From Chlorokybus atmophyticus (taxonomy: Eukaryota; Streptophyta; Chlorokybophyceae; Chlorokybales; Chlorokybaceae): a stretch of DNA of 64,000 nucleotides. The notes under the pieces are model-generated. The model saw nothing but the letters and a program-made list of their open reading frames with translations. It ran no database searches and was not told where the DNA came from. The DNA is taken from assembly GCA_009103225.1 (NCBI GenBank), contig RHPI01000026.1, positions 420,603-484,602 of the forward strand, in the 5' to 3' direction. This document shows positions 1 to 10,919 of the stretch, piece after piece. Each line of letters starts with the position of its first letter. Position 1 is the first letter of the stretch. The translations under genes were made by a program, and so were the position numbers.

Positions 1-299
1 GGGGGGCTTGTACTTGGCCCTAGCAAGTTACGCAGATCACGCCTGCGTAACTTGATTACGATTTCCAGCGGCGCCTGGGCGGCGGCGTAGCTTGGACGGC
101 GGCGGCGGTGTCATGGCCGGGTTAAGGCAGGAGGCGAGGAGGGCGGCGGCTAGGTTAGCTGAGGAGGCGCAGGCAGCTGCAGCCGCAGCTACTGAGGCGG
201 CGGCGGCGGCGGCGGCGGCACTCAGTCATTGCACAGTTATTGCATATAACCACTGCTCTCCTGCCATGCTACATGATGCGCATTGTCTCTGTCACATGC

Positions 300-540
300 A
301 TGTACTCGATGGACATGCATGCACTCAGTCACATACATGCACGCAGTCACATGCATGTACTCGAGTCACATGCATGCACTCAGTCACATGCATGCACTCA
401 GTCACATAATTGCACTCAGTGCACGTGAATGCACTCGGTCACATGGATGCACGCAGTCACATGCACGCAGTGCACATGCATGCACTCGGTCACATGGATG
501 CACTCGGTGCACATGCATGCACTCAGTCACATGTGTCAGT
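300..540. repeat. tandem repeat, about 18-bp unit, inside the transposon
   Basis: The unit is close to TCACATGCATGCACTCAG and is repeated about a dozen times with point changes (ACTCGG, ACGCAG, GTGCAC variants). It lies just before the splice acceptor that opens the conserved transposase exon, so it is probably intronic. The open frames across it are made of repeated HMHAL/CTQSH peptides and are not convincing coding sequence. Confidence 0.85.
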
Positions 541-586
541 CACATCCGCACTTGCTGCTCTCTTCTCACTCCCCAACTATTTGCAG

Positions 587-2211
587 CAAAAGGTTTTACG
601 CCTGCTGGATCAAGGCTGGTCCAAGAAAGAGGTTGCACGCAAGACAACCGTGTCAGCGAAAAGCTTGCGCAGATGGGTGGAAAACAGAGCTGCCATTGAA
701 GGCAACTCACAGGTGCGCTTTAGGCTAAAGGGTGGGGGCAAGGCAGCCGAAGCTCCTATGATTGACGAGGGATGCATAGAGTATGTGATAGACCAACGCA
801 CAAGAGGGCTAGCAGTCAGTGCACCAATGGTTCAGGTATGAACATGTCTTGCATGCGTTGGTTGTATATGTGACTGTGCAACGTTGCAATAATGTGTTGT
901 ATGTTATAAACAGGAGCATGCGCGCAAATTGATCAGAAGATGGAATGAGGACCATGATGAAGAAGAGCAAGTCACTATCAAAGCATCCTTGGGTTGGCTA
1001 CGCCGCTTCATGAGGCGGCACGATTTGGTGACGCGAAGGCGCACCAAAGTTGCTCAACGCTTGCCCAAAGATGTGGTTGAGAAAGTGGATGCCTTTCGGC
1101 GGTATGTCACCACAATGCGTGCTGCCAACAAGTATGGCCTGCCTGCTATCTTGAATGTAGATGAAACTCCTATGCCTTACAACCTCATTGCCGGCACAAC
1201 CATCAATCAATGTGGTAGTAGAGATGTGCATGTGAAGGGTACTGGCCATGAGAAGAAGAACATGACAGTGGTGCTTGGATGTGCGGCCGATGGTTCCAAA
1301 TTGTTGCCTGTCATCATATTCAAGCGCGCAACCGTGCCGCGAGACCTCAAGCCAGTAGGGGTCATTGTGTGGGCCAACCCAAAGGGATGGATGAATGAAG
1401 CCTTGTCGCAGTTGTACGTCCAACAGGTGTTGAAGAAACGCCCCAAACAGGTGGGTAGTTGTTGTCTACACACAAGTGTCAGTCATGCATGTGTGCTCAT
1501 CATGCTTGTGACCGTGCGCGTGTATGTGTATGGCAGGTGTTTGGTCAGCGCGCGCTGTTGGTGTGGGATAGCTTCAGTGCTCACTTGTGTGACAGTGTCA
1601 AACAAGATGCTCTGCATGCGCGCATTGATATGGCAGTCATTCCTGGTGGTCTCACATCGATTGTCCAACCCCTTGACGTCTCAATCAACAAGCCTTTCAA
1701 GGGTTTGATGCGTGCTGAGGTGAGAGAAGTGAAGCCTGTTGCGCGTGTGTGCATTGTAAGATGATAAAGTGCTGACTTGGGCATTACACAGTTCACCATG
1801 TGGATGGCGGATGCCAGCCAGCACACCTTCACACCAGCTGGGCATCAACGCCCACCAAATGAAGCACAGTTGTGCGAGTGGGTTCGCAGAAGCTGGGAGA
1901 AGATTCCCGTTGAACTCATCAAGAAGTCATTTGTCAAATGTGGTTTGAGTCATGACATGGATGGCAGCCAGGATGACATCGTCGACGAGCATCTGCAGGT
2001 GGTCGGAGAGGAGGAGGATGAGCTTCTACCCTTTGAGGAGCTGCCCCTTGAAAAGCAGCAAGTGTTGGAGGATGCGGAGAATGAGCGCGCAGCGCGTATG
2101 GAGAAAGAGAAGGAAGTCTCCAAGTCTGCAGTAGATGATGAGGGCAGTAAGAAGGTGCAGGAGATCAGTAGTGACAGTGAGTGCCTTACTGACTCAGATA
2201 GCGAGGTCTAG
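587..2211 (+). CDS. pogo-like transposase (HTH plus DDE_1 superfamily endonuclease)
   Basis: Conserved exons are 587-835, 914-1450, 1537-1719 and 1792-2211; all are multiples of three and join in phase 0. The first exon carries a helix-turn-helix (LLDQGWSKKEVARKTTVS) followed by a second DNA-binding segment of CENP-B type. The catalytic domain shows the three acidic positions of the pogo/Fot DDD group: NVDETP, VWDSFSAHL and QPLDVSINKPFK. The C-terminal tail is acidic and Ser-rich (SDSECLTDSDSE). No stop or frameshift is seen, so the copy may still be able to make protein. The true start lies further upstream: an Ala-rich open frame with ATGs at 92 and 113 is a candidate first exon, but its donor site is not clear. 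Domestication cannot be excluded, although the flanking transposon end argues for an ordinary mobile copy. Confidence 0.85.
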
Positions 2212-2374
2212 AGGCTGTATGTTCAGAGTGTGTTGCTATATTGAACATTTCCATTTCAGCATTATCGTGCATGCATGCAGTGTTGAAGTTTATGCCTTGC
2301 TCATTGCACACATACGCTTGCTCAATGCACATGATCTATACATGCAGTTTGGGTAAGAGCAGCTGGTCTGAAAA

Positions 2375-2484
2375 GGGGGGCTTGTAAACGGTCGGGGGGG
2401 CTAGTAAGTGTTTACACAGGCCCACCACCTTTTTTTGCCAGGGGGGCTTGTATTCGGGGGGGGCTTCTATCCGGGCAAATACGG
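2375..2484. repeat. G-rich subterminal repeats and right end of the pogo-like element
   Basis: Four G-runs of 6-8 bases occur in 110 bases, two of them followed by CTTGTA. Such iterated GGGGGGCTT motifs near the end are candidate transposase-binding sites (inference). On the G-rich strand the four runs could also fold as a G-quadruplex. Confidence 0.6.
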
Positions 2485-2505
2485 TACGGTCCGCAATACA
2501 GTGTA

Positions 2506-2960
2506 CAGTCTATCCCCTTTGAGAGCATACTGTTGATCCTGCACTATCGTATACTCTTGGCGGGGTAATGCTCTTTATCTAATAGCATATTATGCTCTTG
2601 TGTCAAGAGCATAAACACGCTATAAGTGCGGTTTCATCACGCCCATTGTGTCACGCGTATTACGTCACGCCAACTGAGCCATTCCCCTTGTCACGCTCGC
2701 TGTGCGTCACACCTTACCCATCATGCCATGTTTATCATACACGTCACGCCTTATGCCACACTCGTTACGCGCTACTCCCCCAACCTTGAAACATTGCTCA
2801 TTCAAACTTGCAAAAACTATATGAAATAAACATATGCTCTTTGTGGTTAAGCATATTCGCTTATGCACCAATAATTGCTGTGTTCCGTTTGGTCATCTCA
2901 ATGTTTATGCTGTTAGCGGGGTTATTTGCTGAGAGCGAGCGTATCGTAGGGGGTAGACTG
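2506..2960. mobile_element. 455-bp non-autonomous TIR element with TA target duplication
   Basis: The left end reads CAGTCTATCCCC and the right end reads GGGGGTAGACTG, an inverted match of 11 of 12 bases. TA flanks both sides (2504-2505 and 2961-2962), as for Tc1/mariner-type MITEs. The interior has scattered TCACGC repeats and the phrase AGCGGGGTTATT near each end. There is no coding capacity. A diverged relative lies at 3862-5163. Confidence 0.85.
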
Positions 2961-2962
2961 TA

Positions 2963-3861
2963 CCAACATGCCATCATGACGATCGCAATTCATCACGCTA
3001 GTGTTTCCAGCGTACGCGATTGGATTGGACAACAATGTGTTAGAGCATTTTAACACGTGTACATCGGTACACTAGTTGTCAAGTGTTGCACTTGAAGTGC
3101 ACTTCGACGTGGGGAGGGGTTAGCGCTGCCAACTTGGCGGTCACGTGCCGGTGCGGGGTCGCACGGACGGTCTTGCAAGACATGTGTGGTCGGTCACGCC
3201 GCTATGCGGCGACATCATCAACTGCTAATTGTTATGCTCGCGTAACACGAGCCGTGGTGCACAATAATAAGTTCCCTTTGAAGNATGCTAAGTACGCGGA
3301 TGTGAATTCGCATATGTAACTGAAACACCTTCAGTTACTCACACATTTATTACAACCACAGCAACATGAATATGTGTCATATTTACCACAGAGAATGCGC
3401 AACATGAAAGGTTACATTATCCTTTCATATGTACACCCCACCATTGTAGCTAAGAACCCCACCTGGCTAGGCCAGATCGGCACACTCGCTGCCCCGAAGG
3501 CAGTCAAGAAGTGGATATTATACTGAGCTGCGACTGCCGCTTATATCACGGCAACAGTTCTTTGCGCTGCTATGAATGCCCTGCTCAATCGCATGTTTAA
3601 TCACAATAAAGCAATTAACTAGCAGGTTGCTGTCGCAACATCAATACAATGTAATAAGCTAGTTAATCACAGGCTCCTTCGGTCATAAATGCCGGGCTTA
3701 ACCGGTAGAACGGAAGTTTACTAACTGCTCAGGCTGAGCAATCCCAACAGTACGGCGGCTACATTTTCGTATGCGTACGCCGTTGCATACCACAACAGCA
3801 AGGCACAGCGAGGCGCGCACAAGGTCACATTCATGCATGTCACGTCACACAGTCACATAAT
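2963..3861. other. no gene seen; intergenic spacer between two related TIR elements
   Basis: Open frames are short and show no recognisable family. A 10-bp inverted repeat (ATTAACTAGC at 3614-3623, GCTAGTTAAT at 3658-3667) and several small hairpins are present. Base 3284 is an undetermined N, so reading frames across it are not reliable. Confidence 0.6.
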
Positions 3862-5163
3862 CAGTCTACCCTTTTTAAGAGCATACTGTTTATCCTTCGC
3901 TATCCTATGCTCTTAGCGGGGTAATTCTCTCAGTGTCGAAGAGCAAATTATGCTCTTGGGTGTGAAAAGCATAAATATGCTATAAGCGCGGTTTCATCAC
4001 GCTCATCATGCCCATTGTTAGATTGAGGGGAGTCGAGGGTCACACTGTCTCGAACCGCTACAGGAAGAGACATGCTTGCTAGCCCTGTCGCTGCAACATG
4101 TTATAACACGTAGCAACAATAAAAGATAACCCAGCTCGTATGGCGTGGAGTGCTTGGTGGAGCTGCTCCGCTGCCGCTAAGTCACACGGACATGTGGAGG
4201 CGGTGTCCTCCTTAATGTACATGCTGTGTTGTAGGACACATAGTCAACAAGCCACTACTATAGGTAGTGCTGTTTACACAGTTCCTTGCATGAGCGGAAA
4301 ATGTGTTACACTGTTAAGTGAGGTGAATGAGCAAGCAGCACCTGAATACTATGCCCTGACTGATGCCAACAAACACACTGCAACCAGGCACACCAAGCTC
4401 ACAGCGATGACAAGCATGATGCACACACGAGCATGCACAGGCTTTCACACAGTGAGGGGGTTCTTGGTAACCGGGATGGCGTGTTCGCAGTTCAAGTCCT
4501 TTCACAAGCTCTTAGCTTTCTCACTCACAGTGTCACCAGCTGATCCAGTGAACACTGTGACTACTTATATAAGTCAAATCATGACTGTTCAGAACATGAG
4601 CAAACGGTCATATCGAGGCTATTTCCATAGCGATTGTCACTCGATATAGAACACAACTTATAGCTGAACTCACAACTGAACAGCTACGCGCGGTGCCTAT
4701 GTAGGCTATGGTTGTGAGCTACTCTGAAGTCATGGCCTAGCTACTGGTCCATGACGCGCGCGCGCTGGTCTGCTGGTAGGCCGGGCAATGGTTTTGATTT
4801 AGCCATGCTCGATGAAGGCTGGTATGCGTGGGCAGTAGGCATGACACCATTGCATCACACGTGTTACGTCACGCCAATTGTGCCATCACGTTTGTTATGC
4901 TAACTGCACATCACACCTTACTCATCACGCTAAGTTCATCACGTGCGTCACGCTTTATGCCACACCCATCACGCGCTACTCCCACGACCTTTGAATGTCC
5001 CTCACTAAAACTTGCAAGAATTATACAGAAACAACATGCTCTTTGCGGTTAAGCATAATCTCTCAGGCACCAACATTTGCCTGTATTCCGCTTAGTAATC
5101 GCATTTTCTATGCTATTAGCGGGGTTATTCTCTTGGACCGAAGTCTCTTTGTGGGGGTAGACT
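3862..5163. mobile_element. diverged relative of the 455-bp TIR element carrying an insertion of about 0.8 kb
   Basis: The first 160 bases (CAGTCTACCC..., AGCGGGGTAATT, ATGCTATAAGCGCGG) match the left half of the 2506-2960 element, and 4855-5163 matches its right half, ending GGGGGTAGACT. Between about 4019 and 4855 lies extra DNA absent from the smaller copy. The final G of the right TIR and the TA duplication are not intact. The extra DNA holds a 169-codon open frame at 4140-4649 that I do not recognise; it looks like chance coding. Confidence 0.65.
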
Positions 5164-5230
5164 AGCAGGACCGCAGGCCGCGATACCGTACTGGTTCTTG
5201 TGCAAGGACTTGCGTTATGTTTGTACCATA

Positions 5231-5385
5231 CAGTCTAACCTCGATAAGTGCATACCATCGAGAACACCCCTTTCTATGCACTTATCGTGGATATGCACTT
5301 ACACTGGCTTATACTACCAACGACGTACATTGGTGTCAAGTAAAACCATGTACTTATCGAATATGCAAGTATCGAGGTTGAACTG
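5231..5385. mobile_element. 155-bp MITE with TA target duplication
   Basis: The left end CAGTCTAACCTCGATAAGTG and the right end (read in reverse complement) CAGTTCAACCTCGATACTTG match at most positions (19 of the first 23), with TA on both sides (5229-5230 and 5386-5387). Internal copies of ACTTATCG repeat the terminal motif. The CAG...AACCTCGATAA terminus resembles pogo/Tigger family ends, so mobilisation by a pogo-type transposase is plausible (inference). Confidence 0.85.
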
Positions 5386-5470
5386 TATCTGGTGCGGCAC
5401 AGACCATGTCTGGGGCAAAATAGCGCGCCAAAAAACGAGGCCGCAAAAAGAACCATAGACGGTCTGGGGT

Positions 5471-5496
5471 CGCGGACCACGTACTCGTGGTCCGCG
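5471..5496. repeat. perfect 11-bp hairpin
   Basis: CGCGGACCACG (5471-5481) is followed by loop TACT and its exact inverse CGTGGTCCGCG. The phrase GGACCATG/GGTCCGCGG recurs several times in 5450-5545, forming a small GC-rich inverted cluster. Function unknown. Confidence 0.75.
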
Positions 5497-5599
5497 GGGC
5501 ACGGACCATGTATGGCCCGCGGGGTCCGTGGAAGGACCATGGTCTTGAACGTCAAGCCGTGTGGGGGTGGTAATCACTCAACAAGCTCCTGAACAAAGA

Positions 5600-7207
5600 T
5601 GCTTGGGGAATGCACACAGCAGTCACGCGCTGTAGGCGTGCGGGGATGGGTAGCTAAGTAAGACGAGATCACACACTACAAGCACCAAGTGTGCAAGTGC
5701 GAGCAAGCATGGTCACAAATAACCAGGGAGTGGGGTGCCAGCAAGCACTGCAGCAGTGTAAGAATGATGCTATGTACATCATAATGTAGCAAATGCGATG
5801 GCCACAAGAGTGTGCATGTACAAGTGTACGGGCCAAAGCAAGTCCGGGGATAAACAATTGTCTGTTGGAGTAGCTGCTACGTTTAACAGCACATACACAA
5901 CTACTTCTAAACTACTTGTACTGCGGGGGTTCCACTTCATTGAGCCTATGGCGCTGATCGTCCCCAAGGTGGGCCAACTGGTCAGTCTCGGGCAATGCCA
6001 CTGCCACTTGTGCTCCAGTCCATCTACTTGCAACTTACTGCCGACAATTCTGGCGGGAGTTGCCTAAGTGGGCTGTAGACGCGGCCCGCCGCCATAGGGA
6101 CTGCGTCCCCATTAGTAGAGGCCAGTGCTGGCAGTCGGCTGTCGCGCGGCTTGCCAACATAAGGACTGCGTTCTGATTGGCGGGGCTTGGGACCAATAGG
6201 TTGAATAGATTGGTCGATCTGAATATGAGTAGGGCAACATTGGTGTGTCATAGGTGCCAGGGGGAGGTGCGTGTTGAGGGTCGGCATCGTGACATAATAA
6301 CTACGGATGCCATTGATACTTGGCATGAACATGGTGTTCATGCCAAGTGTCAATGGTTCTTAACATTCAAGTACATATAGGGCATCTAAGGAGACAATAG
6401 TATTCAACGGTTGTCGCGAAGGGCCGTATAAAGGTGTTGAGGGAGCGATGGACCAACGCTGCGGTGCCCCCTCCCATGGCAGGTATCCACAGCTGCCACC
6501 CCTCTTGCTGCATTTAAATCATAGTTCTTGTCTATTACTCCGTTGCCATTGCCCATGGATAGTGAGTTAGCTAGTGTGCGGGTAGGGAGGGTAGGAGGAG
6601 GGTTATTTTCGTGGTTGTGATTGGCACTGTGCACTGTTATCCTTGCGTTCGCTACTTACACGCGCATAATCTCATACAAGCAAGGCATAACATTGTCATA
6701 TGCAATAATAATATTACACGTGTATACAAGTATAAGTTGTTGGCCTAAAGTAATATGTATATTTTTATTGATCTTGATCAAAAACTATAAATGTTCATAC
6801 ATTGTGAGTACAAAAACTCTTAATATGGACCCTTGTTCTACAGAATCTTGCGGTGCACACAATTGTATTAAAATTGGCAATATGATTTTATATCAACATT
6901 TTACAAGATGTATTGTTTTCGATCAAACGAGCTTTTGCAGTACCGACGTCACATATCACTTAAATTTGACAATTCTGCCTCGAGTTCATTGTAAGCCATT
7001 TCACCTTCGCTGATGCTACAGGGATATGGGGATGATAGTTGATGCAGAACATAGATACACCCGGAAACTGTCCACAAATGCAACAGTGTGCAACTCTTAC
7101 CTTGACATGGATGACAACAGGCCCCTACACTGCATAGGCCCCAAACCGGGAACCAGTTCGCGCATGCATGGGGCATTGCGGTTCTCATTCAGGCACCGCC
7201 GCCGCGA
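5600..7207. other. no gene seen
   Basis: No open frame here shows family resemblance or credible exon structure. The notable feature is a long hairpin at 6312-6354, listed separately. The part from 6640 to 6960 is AT-rich. Confidence 0.55.
6312..6354. repeat. 19-bp stem hairpin with 5-base loop
   Basis: ATTGATACTTGGCATGAAC (6312-6330), loop ATGGT, then its inverse at 6336-6354 with a single G:T pair. There are no flanking TIRs, so it does not look like a MITE end. It could be a small-RNA precursor, or simply a spacer hairpin. Confidence 0.8.
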
Positions 7208-7440
7208 AGCATTGGGCTGGGCCGGGCAATGCCAGCTGGCTGGCATCACCTTGCCTGACCTTGGCCTGGTCTTCCTTTGCCAGCGCCTATCTTGACCTTG
7301 TGCAATAGCCTTGTCTTAGCACCTGCACCAAGCTGAAGTTCTCGCTCTCCCACCTTTCCTAGCTGGCCTGGCCTGGCCTGGCCTGGTCTGGACCGGTCTG
7401 GCCTGGTCCGGCCTGGCTCGGCCTGGCCTGGCCGCCGGCG
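7208..7440. repeat. low-complexity CTGGC/TGGCC pentamer tract
   Basis: The run at about 7360-7432 is built almost entirely of CTGGC, CTGGT and CCGGT pentamers, and a weaker version lies at 7208-7280. It ends eight bases before the presumed start codon of the PurN gene, so it would form the proximal promoter or 5' leader. Confidence 0.75.
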
Positions 7441-7442
7441 CA

Positions 7443-9769
7443 ATGGAGGCGTGCGCAGTGCACCTGGCGGCGACGACGACAGTGAGGCTGCAGCTCAGCT
7501 GCAGCGCCGCAAAGACGATGTTGCACAGGCGAAGCTCGCCCAGGCTGTGCGGCAGAGCATTGCCACTGGGCTTGTCAAGCTTCAGCTCTAGTTTCAACAG
7601 CAATAGAAGTGTTAGTCTCAGTAGCAGTGCTTCTGGCGGCCTGGCGGGATTGGCGGGGTTGTTAGAGCGGAAGCAATTGCGAGCAAGCAATGAGCAGAAG
7701 CGTTCACAACTGGTGAGTATTATCGTGCATTGTCGTTACAAGTGCATAACTTCCTCTGTATGCACGTAGCTCGGGTCAGGTAACCCAACTTGAATAACAG
7801 GTTTCGGTCAGCATTTGTCCTCTGTTCTCTTTGGTTTTTTTCATGTAGTGTTGGTTGGTCTTGCGGTGATATTTTAGATGCAGCTTGGTTACTGTGCAAA
7901 TTAATTGCATAGTCACTTAAGAGATTCAAAAGCACTAAGTGCAGCAGCAGCAGCTTAGAAAGCTCAGAGCAAAGGATATGTTGTTGGATGGAAAAGCGAC
8001 AGAAAGCATGATACTGTGAAGCTGGTTGGACGTTGATGTACAAGTCATCAGTGCCATAATCAAACATTCTACCGGAAGCTACCTTATCATGCAGCATGCA
8101 TGCATGCACATGCTTGTGGCGTCCATCCCAAACAGACACCACAACATCACACAATCTGGAGGGGACACATACGCATACATGCATGTTGTGTCTCAAGCAA
8201 GCATACTCACACCTACACCACCGACAGATTCAATCCTCCGCCTCCTCAACATCATCATCCTCAAACTCGGCGCCCGCGAAGAGGCGGAGGAAGCGGCTCG
8301 CGGTGTTCGTGTCGGGCGGCGGCAGCAACATGAAGGCGATACAACGCGCCATTGACGCCGGCAAGATCAAAGCGGACATCGCCGCTGTCGTTACCGACAA
8401 ACCTGGTGAGGATAGATTACCATATCAGTCGCAGTATGAGCAGCTATCTATGGTATGGATCCAACATGCTGACTGCTTGCAAAGTGTTAGCATTAGTGGT
8501 TCTCAGTGCGTAAGTGCTCTGCCACTGCAACCGAAAGTATCACCCTGTTACAATGAACCATCTGTTGTTGGAACCACCAGATGTTGTAATGTAGTGCATT
8601 TGTTGGCTTGCGTGCTTGTTTGTTGCTGGTTGCCACCTCGCACATCTAGTGCATGTAATGCTCTTGTGATCTTCGTATTTGCGTACTTCTGTCAAGTTAA
8701 GTGTGTCCTTCTTTCCAGGTTGCGGCGGTTACGAGTTTGCAAAGGAGCACGGCATTGAGACTCTCATCTTCCCGCGGCCAAAAACAGGGGACTTCATCGA
8801 CGCGGGGTTGACGCCAATCGAGCTGGTCGACACACTGCAGTAGGTTATGTACTTGTCATAGATGCTGTGCGTGTCTCTGCTGCCTTGTGGTCAATGTTGT
8901 GTGACTGTCGTTTCTGTGACAGACAAAGAGGAGTTGACTTTGTCGTGCTCGCCGGATATTTGCGGTTGCTGCCTTCAAACCTGTGCGCTGCATATAAGTA
9001 AGGCAGGCAACTCTCTCTAATAGTCAACTACTTAGCATATGTAACTTTCAGTCGTCTTTAGTGCCATTCTTTATCATATGGAAATACTGCAAAAACAGGT
9101 AGTTCTGGTCATTGTCACTGATAACTTGCCCTTTTCGCTCCCTTTGTCTTTTCCACAACTACAGGAGAAGGATACTCAACATCCATCCCGCTTTGCTCCC
9201 TGCCTTTGGCGGGAAAGGCTTCTACGGGATGAACGTGCACAGGGCCGTCATAAAGTCCGGTGCCCGGTAAATGAATCTGTTGTCGTCGCGTGTTGTACAC
9301 CCAGCCTATCATGCAATGCGATGTATACAACGCCTCATGAAAACATCAGGTATTCGGGGCCGACGGTGCACTTTGTTGATGAGGAATATGATGCGGGCCC
9401 AATCGTGGCTCAGAGGGTCGTGCCCATCCTGCCTAATGACACGCCCGAGGACTTGGCTCACAGAGTACTTGAGCAGGTGCCCAAATCCACCATTGCCATA
9501 CCATGTCATGGCCTTAATGCGTGTGCTCGTGCATCTGCGCGTGTGTGTGCGTGCGCGCGCGCATGTGCACGGGTGTGCGTGTGGTTGTATGCGCGCGCTT
9601 GCTCACTCTGCGGTGTTGTTCATGGGCTCATGTGTGTATGTGTCCACCACAGGAGCATCAGGTCTATGCGGAGGTTGTGGCGGCGCTGGTGGAAGATAGG
9701 ATCATGTGGCGGGAAGACGGCGTGCCACTGATCAAACCGGCGCGAGAGACCAGTGCTTTGTCATTGTGA
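7443..9769 (+). CDS. purN: phosphoribosylglycinamide formyltransferase (PurN-type GAR transformylase), probably plastid-targeted
   Basis: Exons 7443-7712, 8228-8405, 8719-8839, 8923-8997, 9165-9266, 9350-9476 and 9653-9769 join in phase to give 329 residues. The enzyme transfers a formyl group from 10-formyltetrahydrofolate to GAR, the third step of purine synthesis. The first about 115 residues are Ser/Ala/Arg-rich without acidic clusters, as in a chloroplast transit peptide. The catalytic domain follows: [10 protein letters not shown] (phosphate loop), [21 protein letters not shown] with the active-site Asn and His, [17 protein letters not shown] with the catalytic Asp, and the C-terminal [13 protein letters not shown] helix. 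All key residues are present. Animals carry this activity in a trifunctional GART protein; the stand-alone form fits plants and algae. The first-exon join (phase 0 to 8228) is the least certain. Confidence 0.93.
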
Positions 9770-10919
9770 TCACAGGTGGTGATGGCTGTGTGGACGCAGC
9801 TAGCATTTTTAAACGTGTGCAAGCATTTGCGCAAAAATGTATGCACGCACACTCCACGCTTGTCCCCACAGCACAGCTTGGGTCTACCCATATGCGTGCA
9901 CACACGTTGCACACCGATTGATCAAGGTTGGTACTACTCGGCTCTCTGATCGGGCCATGCTGTGCATAAACGACAGGATTGTAGGCTGAGGCCCTCACGT
10001 GAGTTTACGACATAATATGGCTTGAGCAATCGGTTGAGTATCACTCGCCTGGGTGCGCTATCCCCCGTGCACTTTTTTCTCGGGTTGCCTACATTGCAGC
10101 GGTACTGTTTTGGCTTAAGTGGCAAGGCTGTGGGTGTCAGTAATTCTACTTTTGCCTGAGTGCTTGCTTACCTTCCCTTTTTGCGGTACTTGAGTATGAC
10201 ACATGCATGTTCATGACTTTACAATATAACCACCTTGTAAAGCCCAACAATACCGGCAATTGCAATGCAGGATGACAGATCACATTGCATGCACCATACC
10301 ATGCTGGTTGTGCAGTGTCAGATGATGTTTTAAGTACACACATGTAAAGCGCATACTTATCGTTGGTCAAAACTACCGTGCAACAACCCTTGTTTGATTG
10401 CACATGCCCAATCTATTATGCCATCATAAGTCAAAGCGCAAGTGCAAGTGACAAAACTTGCTTGACACTTGTATATCGTGTACATGTCAACATATACTAA
10501 ACGTGACGACTATGGTATAGGCTATGACACTGTTTCAACTTTGTTGACAGTGGCAGGTCTGCTAGTCAAAGCTTCTGCATGTCGTATGCCTTGGAGCATA
10601 CTTCTACTGCAGGCGGCACGCAAACTTTTGCAAAGCTGGCTCCAGCAACTGCTTGATGCTGCACACGCAAACATCCATTAGCAAAAGTTGCACAGTGACC
10701 ACGCAACCATAACCATAACCATAACCACACACAACCATAACTGATAAGGCTGAGAATGAGTTTGGGCATCAGGAGAAACCCGGCAGGAGTATCAGACTCA
10801 ATACCACTGCAAACGTAGGTAATGCCATTGCTGCCGTGACTCCTGCAGTCAATCAACTGGCACTGCACGAGTCACGGCAGCAATCCCAGCCGTGGTGAGT
10901 GTGAGGTCACACCTGTGGT
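9770..10919. other. convergent intergenic region, no gene seen
   Basis: The 3' ends of the PurN gene and the minus-strand bestrophin face each other here. Nothing recognisable is coded. A short (CCATAA)n tract lies at about 10706-10735, and the strings ACACATGC and TGCATGT are frequent. Confidence 0.6.

Larger units (their letters stand above)
1..2484 (+). mobile_element. pogo-like (Tc1/mariner superfamily) DNA transposon, left end outside the window
   Basis: The stretch holds a pogo/CENP-B type transposase followed by a G-rich right end. The right terminus appears to be the run ending CGGGCAAATACGG at 2484, followed by TA, which fits TA target preference. No matching left terminus (expected to read CCGTATTTGCCCG) is seen, so the element should begin upstream of base 1. 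The motif GGGGGGCTTGTA occurs near base 1 and again at 2375 and around 2442, always in the same orientation. Boundaries are inferred from these motifs. Confidence 0.7.

Noticed and set aside
92-409. Ala-rich open frame before the transposase
   Set aside because: Its second half is the 18-bp tandem repeat. Only the first part could be a first exon, and no donor site fits clearly.
4140-4649. 169-codon open frame on the plus strand
   Set aside because: No family resemblance, no flanking exon signals, and it lies in the extra DNA of a decayed TIR element.
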